From positions 4,120,501 to 4,184,500 of the forward strand of contig NZ_CP060713.1 in NCBI RefSeq assembly GCF_014395785.1: a stretch of DNA of 64,000 nucleotides, written 5' to 3'. This DNA is from Nocardioides mesophilus. Its GTDB lineage: Bacteria; Actinomycetota; Actinomycetes; Propionibacteriales; Nocardioidaceae. The notes under the pieces were generated by a model, which was given only the letters and a program-made list of their open reading frames with translations, was not told where the DNA came from and did not search any database. The position numbers and the translations under genes were made by a program. Positions 16,049 to 23,690 of the stretch are shown here, one piece after another; position 1 is the stretch's first letter; every line of letters begins with the position of its first letter.

Positions 16049-16683
16049 CGAGCACGTCCCGGATGAGCAGCCAACCCCTGTTGTACGGCGGCATGCGTGG
16101 CCATTGCCAACCGGTGACCCCATCTGGAGCGCACACCTCCGAATCGTTGCGCCGGGCCGGCGATGGAGCAGAGCAGAGTAATCGCGTCGCTCGCTGTCCC
16201 CGTGCCAGGCACCTGCGCCTCCAGCAGTGCTTGAGTCTTGGCCTCGGTCATGGCGAGCAATGCCTGCACCATCGCGGCAGGCTCCAGAGCGACCGGCACG
16301 AGCGCGATCAGGTTGATCGTGCCCGGCCAGAGGGCATGCCCGGCTTCGGGATCGGCGGCCCAGGTCGGCTTGGTGACCCCGACGGTCGCGCTCACCGATG
16401 CCCCCTCGAAGCACGCATGCTCCGCCCGGGTCACATCGACGGCGGTGAACATGGCGATGCCGGGCCCAGACAGGCTTCGTCCGGCCGCGATCTTCGCCGC
16501 GTGCTCGTCGAGGTCGATCCGCGAGTAGTCGTGCGGCACGCCGATGTTGAGCAGCCAGGCAGGCGTGCTGAAGCCGCCGCCGACCGAGGCCGACGACAAT
16601 GCCCGCACCGGATCTTCGAATTGCCAGACCAGCACGTGTCGGTGATCGGGTCCGGGCGACAAGATGCTGGCGCAGTACGTCAT
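16045..16683 (-). CDS. cbiZ: Adenosylcobinamide amidohydrolase
   Basis: CbiZ cleaves the amide bond between corrin ring and aminopropanol in adenosylcobinamide (or pseudocobalamin), giving adenosylcobyric acid (212 residues). Family features seen are LSSASVGGGF, WLLNIGVPHDY, FTAVDVTRAEHA, SATVGVTKPTWA and PGTINLIALV. The start overlaps the cobQ stop as TGATG. Known roles are salvage and remodelling of corrinoids carrying the wrong lower ligand. Its place between cobQ and cobD fits that pathway exactly. Confidence 0.9.
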   Translation of the reverse strand: MTYCASILSPGPDHRHVLVWQFEDPVRALSSASVGGGFSTPAWLLNIGVPHDYSRIDLDEHAAKIAAGRSLSGPGIAMFTAVDVTRAEHACFEGASVSATVGVTKPTWAADPEAGHALWPGTINLIALVPVALEPAAMVQALLAMTEAKTQALLEAQVPGTGTASDAITLLCSIAGPAQRFGGVRSRWGHRLAMATHAAVQQGLAAHPGRAR

Positions 16684-18125
16684 CAGGCCCAGCCCGGTGC
16701 ATCGGAAATCGGAAGAGCCGATGTCGCGATCTCGTCCAGGGCGTCCAGGTCGAGGTGCTCGCCGAGCCACGTCGCCAGGTGGTCGAGGTGTGCATCCACA
16801 GCCGCGTGGTAGGGCACTGGCGAGGGCTCATAGCGCCGTCCTCGCGATCGCGCCACCTCGCCCACGAAGGAGTGCCGAAAGGCATCGTCGTCGAAGAGCC
16901 CGTGCACGCTGGTCCCGTAAGCCGAACCTCGATGGCTGCCCTCGAACGCGAGGTCCCACGGCTCTCCGGTCACCGGCCGACCCCACCGGATCTCATAACC
17001 GGAGCCGGTCTGGCGCACGATCTTCGGCGTGGCGAACGTCGTCTCCACACCCAGCAGGCCCAAACCGGCCACCCGCCCCGCCCCGGACTCGATCGGATCA
17101 TCGACCCAGCGCCCGAGCATCTGATAGCCGGCGCAGATCCCGAGCACCACCGCATCGGTGCCGGCCACGGCGTCGGCCAGGCCACGCTCGCGGACCCAGG
17201 CCAGGTCAGCAACCGTGGTGCGACTGCCCGGCAGGATCACCAGGTCCGCATCCTCGAGGTCGTCGGGGTGGGTGGCCCAGCGCAGGCTCACCGACGGCTC
17301 CATCACCAGCGGGTCGAAGTCGGACGGGTTCGCCAGGTGCGGCAGCCGCACGACCGCCACCCGCACCGGCGAGGGCGAGCTGACCGGCCGCGCGGTCGCC
17401 GCCAGGTCGAGGCTGTCCTCCAAGCCCAGCATCGGATGATGCCCCAGATGCGGAAGCACGCCGAGCACCGGCACCCCGGTGCGATCGGTCAACTCCGCAT
17501 GGCCGGACTCGAGCAGGGAGGGATCCCCCCGGAACTGGTTGAACACGAACCCGCGCACCGGGCGACGCAGGTGATCTGGCAGTAGCGCCCAGGTTCCGTA
17601 CGCCGAGGCGAAGGCACCGCCGCGGTCGATGTCGACCACCACGATCGCGGGCATGCCGGCCGCGGCGGCGAGTGGCAGATTGACCAGGTCGCGGTCCAGC
17701 AGGTTGATCTCCGCTGCTCCACCAGCGCCCTCCGCGACCACCCATTCATGTTCCTTGCGCAGCGACGTGAACGCATCGAGGACCACACCACGCAGACCGC
17801 ACGCGACGTGCCCGTAACCGACCGCGTCGGTGACCGAGACCTCGTCACCGAGCACCACGAGGTGGCTGGTTTGCGCGGCTGACGGCTTGAGCAGGATCGG
17901 GTTCATCCGGCGGTCCGGTGCCACCCGTGCCGCCAGCGCCTGCATCGCCTGGGCGCGGCCGATCTCGCCGCCGTCGGCAGTGACCGCGGCATGGTTGGAC
18001 ATGTTCTGGGCCTTGAACGGCACCACGTCACGGCCAGCGTCGGACCAGATCCGGCACAGGGCGGAGGCGACGGTGGACTTGCCGGCACCACTGGTGGCAC
18101 CACAGACCAGCAGGGCGCCACTCAA
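16683..18125 (-). CDS. cobQ: Cobyric acid synthase (glutamine-hydrolysing)
   Basis: ATP- and glutamine-dependent amidase that converts adenosylcobyrinic acid a,c-diamide to adenosylcobyric acid (480 residues, usual length). The N-terminal P-loop is VCGATSGAGKSTVASALC, with AEGAGGAAEINLLDRD following. The C-terminal class I-like glutaminase has its nucleophile Cys in LGICAGYQMLG and His in SVHGLFDDDA. The TTG start at 18125 overlaps the cobO stop (TTGA), leaving only two residues before the conserved domain. No ring-synthesis genes are in the window, so its substrate must come from elsewhere in the genome or from uptake. Confidence 0.93.
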   Translation of the reverse strand: MSGALLVCGATSGAGKSTVASALCRIWSDAGRDVVPFKAQNMSNHAAVTADGGEIGRAQAMQALAARVAPDRRMNPILLKPSAAQTSHLVVLGDEVSVTDAVGYGHVACGLRGVVLDAFTSLRKEHEWVVAEGAGGAAEINLLDRDLVNLPLAAAAGMPAIVVVDIDRGGAFASAYGTWALLPDHLRRPVRGFVFNQFRGDPSLLESGHAELTDRTGVPVLGVLPHLGHHPMLGLEDSLDLAATARPVSSPSPVRVAVVRLPHLANPSDFDPLVMEPSVSLRWATHPDDLEDADLVILPGSRTTVADLAWVRERGLADAVAGTDAVVLGICAGYQMLGRWVDDPIESGAGRVAGLGLLGVETTFATPKIVRQTGSGYEIRWGRPVTGEPWDLAFEGSHRGSAYGTSVHGLFDDDAFRHSFVGEVARSRGRRYEPSPVPYHAAVDAHLDHLATWLGEHLDLDALDEIATSALPISDAPGWA

Positions 18126-18697
18126 TAGTCGATGCCCTTGCGTGCCCGGATGCCTTGTTCGAAGGCATGCTTGACCTTCACCATCTCTGTGACGGTGTCC
18201 GCGACGTCGATGACGGGCTGCGGCATCTCCCGTCCGGTGAGGAAGACGCTGGTGTCCTCGGGCCGGTCGCGGAGGGTCGCGGCGACGTCGTCGGCGTCGA
18301 TCCAGCCCCAATTCATCGGATAGCTGACCTCGTCGAGCAGGATCATTTTGTGCTCGCCACGGTTGATCAGGTCCTTGGCGAACGCCCAGGCCGCCACCGC
18401 CTTCGCCTGGCTCTCGTCGAGGTCGCTGGACTCCCAGCTGAAGCCGTCGCCGGCGCTGAACCAGTCCACGCCGATCTGACGGCTGATCTGTTCCTCGCCG
18501 GTGTTCCAGTTGCCGCTCTTGATGAACTGCACCACCGCGGTCGGCCATCCCCGGGCCACCGAACGCAACACGGTGCCGAACGCTGCGGTCGACTTGCCCT
18601 TGCCGTGTCCGGTGTTCACCAGCACCAGCGACGGCGCCGAACGCAGCTCGCGCTTGTCGTAAGGACGTTCGGTACGCGGCTCTGCGTGATCACTCAT
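18122..18697 (-). CDS. cobO: Cob(I)yrinic acid a,c-diamide adenosyltransferase
   Basis: CobO/BtuR-type enzyme (191 residues) that adds the 5'-deoxyadenosyl group to reduced corrinoids. The P-loop NTGHGKGKSTAAFG lies near residue 30. VVQFIKSGNWNTGE, the LLDEVSYPMNWGW region and VFLTGREMPQPVIDVAD are family blocks. The start overlaps the btuD stop (ATGA). It adenosylates imported cobinamide or cobalamin precursors before CbiZ and CobU act. Confidence 0.95.
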   Translation of the reverse strand: MSDHAEPRTERPYDKRELRSAPSLVLVNTGHGKGKSTAAFGTVLRSVARGWPTAVVQFIKSGNWNTGEEQISRQIGVDWFSAGDGFSWESSDLDESQAKAVAAWAFAKDLINRGEHKMILLDEVSYPMNWGWIDADDVAATLRDRPEDTSVFLTGREMPQPVIDVADTVTEMVKVKHAFEQGIRARKGIDY

Positions 18698-19461
18698 GGG
18701 TTGTTCCTTCCGGTTGTGGCAGTGCGGCGGGGGAGAACCACCAGTTCCCCATCGAGTTGGTGCACATCGAGTGGTGTGCGATAGACCCGACTCAGTACGT
18801 CGGGCTCCAGCACCTGCGTTGGATTGCCCACAGCCTCGGTCGATCCGGCTGCGAGCAGTTGCAGCCGATCGGCGTACCGGGCGGCGGATCCGAGATCGTG
18901 CATGGCGGCGATTACGCTGATGCCGTCTTGCCGGCGTAGCTCGTCGACCACGCTCAGCACCTCTGCCTGGTGGCCGAGGTCCAGGGCGCTGGTGGGTTCG
19001 TCGAGCAGCAGGATCTGGGTCTGCTGGGCAAGGGCGCGGGCCACCACTGCACGCTGGGCCTCGCCGCCAGAGAGGGAGGTGACGGGGCGGTCGGCGAACT
19101 CCTCCAGCCGCAGCCTGCCGATCACCTCGGCGGCGATCCGGCGGTCTCGCCGGGTCTCGCCGCGCAGCCAGCCCAGGTGGGCGGTGCGACCGAGCAGGAC
19201 GTATTCGACAACCGACATGCCCTCGGGCAGCAGCGGTGTCTGCGGCATCAGCGCGATCTGGGTGGCCCGGGAGCCGGAGCCGATCACGAGGCTGCCGGTG
19301 TGTCTCAGCACTCCGGCGAGTGCCTTGAGCAGGGTCGACTTGCCAGCGCCATTGGGCCCGATCACGCCGAGCCACTCGCCGGCCTCCAGATGAAGGTCGA
19401 TACCGCGCAGCACCTCGGCGCGGCGAAGTCGGACGCCCAGCCCGGTGGCTTGAAGCCTCAT
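18694..19461 (-). CDS. btuD: Corrinoid ABC transporter ATP-binding protein
   Basis: ATPase (255 residues) of a BtuCD-F importer. Walker A is GPNGAGKSTLLKALAG, the Q-loop follows, the signature is TSLSGGEAQRAVVARAL, Walker B is ILLLDEPTSALD, and the switch His is in AAMHDLGSA. The ATG at 19461 overlaps the btuC stop; an upstream in-frame ATG would add seven residues. Assignment to corrinoids rests on the operon and riboswitch, since FecE-like ATPases look similar. Confidence 0.92.
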   Translation of the reverse strand: MRLQATGLGVRLRRAEVLRGIDLHLEAGEWLGVIGPNGAGKSTLLKALAGVLRHTGSLVIGSGSRATQIALMPQTPLLPEGMSVVEYVLLGRTAHLGWLRGETRRDRRIAAEVIGRLRLEEFADRPVTSLSGGEAQRAVVARALAQQTQILLLDEPTSALDLGHQAEVLSVVDELRRQDGISVIAAMHDLGSAARYADRLQLLAAGSTEAVGNPTQVLEPDVLSRVYRTPLDVHQLDGELVVLPRRTATTGRNNP

Positions 19462-20564
19462 CGGGGTGCACCGCGTCGCCACAGCACGAACGCGAAGAAG
19501 GGAGCACCAACGAACGCAGTGATCACGCCCACCGGCAACTCAGCCGGCGCGACCAGGGTGCGTGCACCGACGTCGACGCTGGCGAGGAAGGCGCCACCGA
19601 GCACGCCCGCCAGAGGCAGGATCACCCGATAGCTGTGACTGGTCAGCATGCGCACCACGTGCGGCACCACCAGCCCGACGAAAGCGATCAGGCCGCTGAC
19701 CGACACCGCGGCGGCTGTCATCAAGGTCGCCGCGATGATCACGATCAACCGGGTGCGGGCCGGCTTGAGGCCGAGCGCCTTTGCTTCGTCGTCTCCGAGA
19801 CGAAGCACATCGAGGTGCCGGGCGTAGGCCAGCAGCACCACTCCGGAGAGTCCGACGTAGGGGAGCAGCAACAAGACCTGGTCCCAGCCGTGGGTGGTGA
19901 GTTGCCCGAACAGCCAGCTCAGCGCCTCTCGCGCCCTGGTCTCATCGAGTTGCTGCAACGCATAGGTCTGGGCTGCCGAGAACAGCGCCGCCATCGCCAC
20001 GCCGGAGAGCAGCAGGGTGGCGGCCGAGGAAAACGAGCCGCGGGCGATCAGCGCCGACCCGCTCACTGCCAACAGCGCGCCCGCGAACGCTGCTGCAGGG
20101 ACCGCGCTGAAGGGCCCGAAACTCAAGTCCAGGTCGAAGCCCAGAGCGAGCACTGCGCCGAGTCCTGCCCCCGCCGAGACGCCCAGCAGGTAGGGGTCAG
20201 CGAGCGGGTTGCGGAAAACCCCTTGGTACGCCGCCCCGGCCATTCCGAGGGCCGCTCCGACCAACATGCTCAGCGCCGTACGGGGCAGCCGGATCGACCA
20301 CAGGATCGCCTCCTGGGACGTGGTCAAGCCGGAGTCGACCCTGACTCCGGGCAACGCGTCGAGCAGCGCCGACACCACCCCGGACACCGGCAGTCCGGCG
20401 GCGCCCCGGGTGGCGCTGACCAGGCCCGCGATCACGAGCATGGTCAGCGCGACCAGCAGCGCACGCAGCGACAACCGGTAGGCACGGTCAGCCGCACGGA
20501 CGACCGCGAGGGGTGCCTCCTGGTCCGGTGAGTATGCGGGTGCCGCAGTGGTGTCGGTCAGCAT
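19458..20564 (-). CDS. btuC: Corrinoid ABC transporter permease
   Basis: FecCD/BtuC family permease (368 residues) with about ten membrane helices. Typical blocks are RLPRTALSMLVGAALGMAGA, QGVFRNPLADPYLLGVSAGA, ALSWLFGQL and GLIAFVGLVVPHVVR, the last being close to the ATPase contact. A 50-residue polar N-terminus precedes the first helix. It starts four bases after btuF ends and overlaps btuD, so all three transporter genes are coupled. Confidence 0.94.
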   Translation of the reverse strand: MLTDTTAAPAYSPDQEAPLAVVRAADRAYRLSLRALLVALTMLVIAGLVSATRGAAGLPVSGVVSALLDALPGVRVDSGLTTSQEAILWSIRLPRTALSMLVGAALGMAGAAYQGVFRNPLADPYLLGVSAGAGLGAVLALGFDLDLSFGPFSAVPAAAFAGALLAVSGSALIARGSFSSAATLLLSGVAMAALFSAAQTYALQQLDETRAREALSWLFGQLTTHGWDQVLLLLPYVGLSGVVLLAYARHLDVLRLGDDEAKALGLKPARTRLIVIIAATLMTAAAVSVSGLIAFVGLVVPHVVRMLTSHSYRVILPLAGVLGGAFLASVDVGARTLVAPAELPVGVITAFVGAPFFAFVLWRRGAPR

Positions 20565-20568
20565 GTGC

Positions 20569-21507
20569 TCAGCCGGCCGGTGTCTTCACCGAGGCCATCG
20601 CGTCGGCGATCGATTCGATCAGCTGCGGCAGCCGGGGTCCCCAACGCGAGGAGATGTCGGCATCGACGGTGACGACGTTGCCGTTCTTGACCGCGCTGAC
20701 GTTCTCCCAGCCGGGTCGGCTCGCTACGTCGTCGGCGGTATAGCTGACCTGGTCAGTGATCACGATCAGCTCGGGATCGGCGGCGATGATCGCCTCTTCG
20801 GTCAGCTGCGGGTAGCCACTCTTCTGCTTGTCGGCCGCGTCGGCGATGTTAGTCGCACCGAGCGAGTCGTACACCGAACCGATAAAGCTGCTCGAGCTGG
20901 CGGCATAGTGCTTTTCGTCGAGCTCGTGGTAGACCCGCAGGCCTTCTTGGGGAGCTGCATCCAGCGCCTTCTCGATTTCTGCCCGCATGTCGGCGACCAC
21001 CTTCGCGGTCTTATCGACGTGGCCGGTGGCCAGGCCGAGCGCGGCGATGCCGTCGTAGCCCTCATCGATGGTGGCCGGAGCCGGGTTGACGATGGTCGGT
21101 ATGTCGAGTTTGGCCAGTGCCCCGACGATGCCGTTGGTGTCGTTGGCGATCACGACGAGGTCGGGCGAGTAGCCAGCGATCGCCTCGACATTCGGGTCGT
21201 ACGCCGACAGTTCGGTGGTCGGTGCCTGTTGGGGGTAGGTCGAGTATTCGTCGGCAGCGATCACCTGATCTCCCGCGCCGATCGCAAAGAGGATCTCGGT
21301 GGCCGAGGGGGAGAGGGAGACGATGCGCTCAGGCTGCTGGTCGAGGGTGACCTCGCCGTTGACGGCATCGATGGTCACGGGATAGTCAGCCGATGAGGCA
21401 GTCGGCTTGGGGTCCTCGGACGAACTGGTGTCGCCGTCGCCACAGCCGGCGAGGGTGAGCGAGGCGGCCAAGGCCAGGGCGATGGGCAGATTTCGAATCT
21501 GTTTCAA
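20569..21507 (-). CDS. btuF: Corrinoid-binding lipoprotein of the ABC importer
   Basis: Substrate-binding protein (312 residues) of the BtuF/FecB fold. A lipoprotein signal ends in LTLAGC (Cys near residue 21), followed by an acidic, Ser-rich linker. ERIVSLSPSATEILFAIGAG and DPNVEAIAGYSPDLVV are family blocks, with VNPAPATIDEG in the middle. The TTG start at 21507 is chosen because it gives a normal signal peptide and sits two bases after a perfect AGGAGGAA. Longer starts would be inside the riboswitch leader. That Shine-Dalgarno is the one masked by the hairpin at 21510-21534. Confidence 0.92.
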   Translation of the reverse strand: MKQIRNLPIALALAASLTLAGCGDGDTSSSEDPKPTASSADYPVTIDAVNGEVTLDQQPERIVSLSPSATEILFAIGAGDQVIAADEYSTYPQQAPTTELSAYDPNVEAIAGYSPDLVVIANDTNGIVGALAKLDIPTIVNPAPATIDEGYDGIAALGLATGHVDKTAKVVADMRAEIEKALDAAPQEGLRVYHELDEKHYAASSSSFIGSVYDSLGATNIADAADKQKSGYPQLTEEAIIAADPELIVITDQVSYTADDVASRPGWENVSAVKNGNVVTVDADISSRWGPRLPQLIESIADAMASVKTPAG

Positions 21508-21509
21508 CT

Positions 21510-21534
21510 TTCCTCCTGATAGATCGAGGAGGAA
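21510..21534 (-). promoter_or_regulatory. Shine-Dalgarno-sequestering hairpin of the riboswitch
   Basis: In the RNA, UUCCUCCU pairs perfectly over 8 bp with AGGAGGAA, separated by a 9-base loop. The second arm is the btuF ribosome site, ending two bases before the UUG start. This is the likely expression platform for translational control by cobalamin. Confidence 0.75.
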
Positions 21535-21599
21535 GCGATCGCACGACGCATTGCCGGACGAAACCCACCCCTGTCCTCGAGGGCGATGCGGTTCTCGTC

Positions 21600-21712
21600 G
21601 TGAAGGTCGACCGGACTTGTCCACCAGGTTGTGGTGGCTTGACCGTTGCGGGACAGTGCCGGACTCTCACCGGACTTCGTCTTCAGGACGCCTGCCGAGG
21701 GTAGACCCAGCG
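21600..21712 (-). promoter_or_regulatory. Cobalamin riboswitch
   Basis: On the minus strand the leader of btuF contains AGTCCGGTGAGAGTCCGG, then GGCACTGTCCCGCAACGGT, the hallmark core of cobalamin aptamers. A helix CCACCACAACCTGGTGG follows, then AAGTCCGGTCGACC, which corresponds to the B12-box region. Ends are approximate. It lies between cobC and btuF, so it controls the import/remodelling operon but not cobC. Confidence 0.92.
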
Positions 21713-21717
21713 AAGCT

Positions 21718-22635
21718 TCAGAGCACCGTGGGGTCCAGGGTGCGGACGAGTGCCCGATCGAGTCGGGCCAGTTGATCCGGATGCGGTACGGCGATGCGCG
21801 CGACACCGGGCATGCCGAAACTGGTGCAGTCACGGACCAGGGCTCCGTGTGGGGCAAGGGCTTCACGCAGTCCCGGCCGGTCGACCAGCACCCAGGGGGC
21901 GGCGGCGTTGGTCACCTCGAGGTCGTAGCCACGCAGCAGCGCCACCAGATTCTCTCGTGCTTCGCTGATCTGCGCCGACCACTTGGGGAGGTCTGCGGAC
22001 TCGAGCAGGTCCGGCAGCACCGCCAGCGATAGCGCACTGGTCGACCAGTGCGGCTGGTGGCGATGGACCCGGGCCAGATCGTCCGGGTCTTCGACGAGCA
22101 CGTAGCCGAGCCGCAGCCCCGGGCAGGCAAACGTCTTGGTGAGGGAACCGACCACCAAGCCCCTGCGCCCTGCACTCCAGTGGCCGGTGGCCAGCGCATG
22201 GAACGCCTCGTCCCAGATGTCGGCGTGCTCCTCGGGGCCGGCCAGGCGCCCGGTAGGGCTGTGCGGGTTGCTGCGCCACACGGGTCCGTTGTCACCCCGA
22301 GGGTGCAGCGCGAACTCCGGTTCGGTGAGCACCTGCCCGCCGTACTCGGCGATGAGCAGTGCGATCGCCTCGCTGCCGCCGTTGGTCACCAGCAGCCGCG
22401 TTGGATCCACCTCCAGCGCCTGGGCCAGGAGCCGAGTCGCGGGCCGGTCGTCGGGGTAGTGGCCGAGCGTGTCCAGGTGCCGGGTGACCAGCGCGGACAC
22501 GTCAGCGGCGAACGGATTCAGGTTTTGCGAGAGGTCCAGCAGATCGGCCGGATCGAGCCCCAGCGCGCGGGCCACTGCCGGCCCGTCACCGCCGTGCGCG
22601 CCTGCGGCGGGCAGGGCTTGGGTGGACTCGGGCAC
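21718..22635 (-). CDS. cobC: Threonine-phosphate decarboxylase-like aminotransferase (Rv2231c/CobC type)
   Basis: PLP-dependent class I/II aminotransferase fold (305 residues). In cobalamin operons such proteins decarboxylate L-threonine phosphate to the aminopropanol phosphate used by CobD. Visible features are LDLSQNLNPFA near the start, TNGGSEAIALLIAEY, the PLP Lys in GSLTKTFACPGLRLGY, and a C-terminal region with RDCTSFGMPGVARIAVP. The start is GTG at 22635. The gene lies upstream of the riboswitch in the same direction, so it probably has its own promoter. The name cobC follows actinobacterial usage, not the Salmonella phosphatase. Confidence 0.87.
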   Translation of the reverse strand: MPESTQALPAAGAHGGDGPAVARALGLDPADLLDLSQNLNPFAADVSALVTRHLDTLGHYPDDRPATRLLAQALEVDPTRLLVTNGGSEAIALLIAEYGGQVLTEPEFALHPRGDNGPVWRSNPHSPTGRLAGPEEHADIWDEAFHALATGHWSAGRRGLVVGSLTKTFACPGLRLGYVLVEDPDDLARVHRHQPHWSTSALSLAVLPDLLESADLPKWSAQISEARENLVALLRGYDLEVTNAAAPWVLVDRPGLREALAPHGALVRDCTSFGMPGVARIAVPHPDQLARLDRALVRTLDPTVL

Positions 22636-23005
22636 CCGCCGAGCCTACTGACACGTACTCACCGGTCCGCATCGCCTGAACTGTCGGTACGCATCAGTAG
22701 GCGAGGTAGCCCTATCTGGTCAACAACTCGAGACCGTCGATCAGGACGTTCCTGCGCGAGCGGACCACTATGACCCGGAAGCTCGCGCCGGGCGCAGTCC
22801 AGACCTGGGGACACCGGGAAGTGGCCCACAGCGGTTCCCGGCGCTGGCCGAGCAGAGGTTGACCCGCTTGATCTTGATATTCCTACACTTCGACAACGTC
22901 GCTGGCCCGGCGACTCGGGCAGCGCCGAGCGAGGCGCCGCCGTCCGCCAAGCACGCCGCGTCCTGTGCCACGAATGATCCGAAACGTACGGGGAGAATCA
23001 ATGCC
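22636..23005. other. Divergent gap with no gene seen
   Basis: About 370 bases between cobC (minus) and the broken phosphatase (plus). A slightly AT-richer patch near 22870-22900 (TTGATATTCC) might hold a promoter. No convincing frame, RNA or repeat is seen. Confidence 0.4.
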
Positions 23006-23520
23006 GTGACCCACCCGGTCTACCTCGTCCGCCACGGCCAGTCGGAGTGGAACGTCCTGCGGTTGACCCAAGGACAGACCTCCCACCCGCGGCTGACGTC
23101 CATCGGGCGCGAGCAAGCCGAACGAGCCGCATCGCTGATCGGCCAGGATCTGGCCGGCCGGCCGGTCGCCCATGTCCCAGCGACCTGGTGCGCGCCGTCG
23201 AGACCGCCAAGGTCGTGGGCAAGGCGCTCCGGGGACCGGTGGCGCTCGAGGTCCGCCGGGTTGGGTGGGACGACAGGCAGCCAGTCCTCCGCCCGATCCG
23301 GCACGCTTGGCGCGGGTCGGGGGTCGCCCACGGTCGCCTGGGCCGTGCCCGCCGGCTGGCGAAGTCGTTCGGGAACATCACGACCTCCGCGACTGGTTGG
23401 CTGCTCGTGACCTGTGTGGCCACGGTGCTGCGGCAGCTGTCTCGCCAACCGGACACAGCAGCCGACTGGGCAGGCGCGATCGTCGCAACCGAGCTCAAGA
23501 CGCTCGTCCTTTACTGGTCG
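23006..23520 (+). pseudogene. Histidine phosphatase family (phosphoglycerate mutase-like) pseudogene
   Basis: The start VTHPVYLVRHGQSEWN contains the RHG catalytic motif of the family, followed by LTSIGREQAERAASLIG. The frame then breaks near 23175. A second frame continues with SDLVRAVETAKVVGKAL, as expected next in the fold. A third frame holds HHDLRDWLAARDL before the end. At least two frame changes and poor conservation between them suggest decay. Beside a cobalamin operon the intact ancestor may have been the cobalamin or alpha-ribazole phosphatase, but many phosphatases share these motifs. Confidence 0.7.
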
Positions 23521-23650
23521 AAAACCCCGTCAGAAACGGGCCAAAGGCGGCTGATGCCCGCAAGACCCAGCAAGACGCAGGGCATTGTGTTCGCAGGTCA
23601 GCGCGGGTTTTCGCAAGTGGGGACAGACACCGACCGCCTGCGTGCTCAAG

Positions 23651-23688
23651 GTCAAGGGGTCGCAGGTTCAAATCCTGTCAGCCCGACC
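23651..23688 (+). other. 3' part of tRNA-Pro, probable attachment site (attR)
   Basis: GTCAAGGGGTCGCAGG, then loop TTCAAAT, CCTGT and CAGCCCG-ACC reproduce the 3' half of an actinobacterial tRNA-Pro (GGG type) as I remember it: end of the anticodon stem, variable loop, T-arm and acceptor strand. The 5' half (expected to start CGGGCTG) is absent immediately upstream. Such a 3' tRNA fragment is the usual footprint of an integrated element, placing the element to the left and the original chromosome to the right. Confidence 0.65.
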
Positions 23689-23690
23689 GA
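23675..23690 (+). repeat. Left 16-bp direct repeat flanking the IS
   Basis: CTGTCAGCCCGACCGA directly precedes the left IS end; the identical sequence directly follows the right end at 25025-25040. Best read as target-site duplication. Confidence 0.8.
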
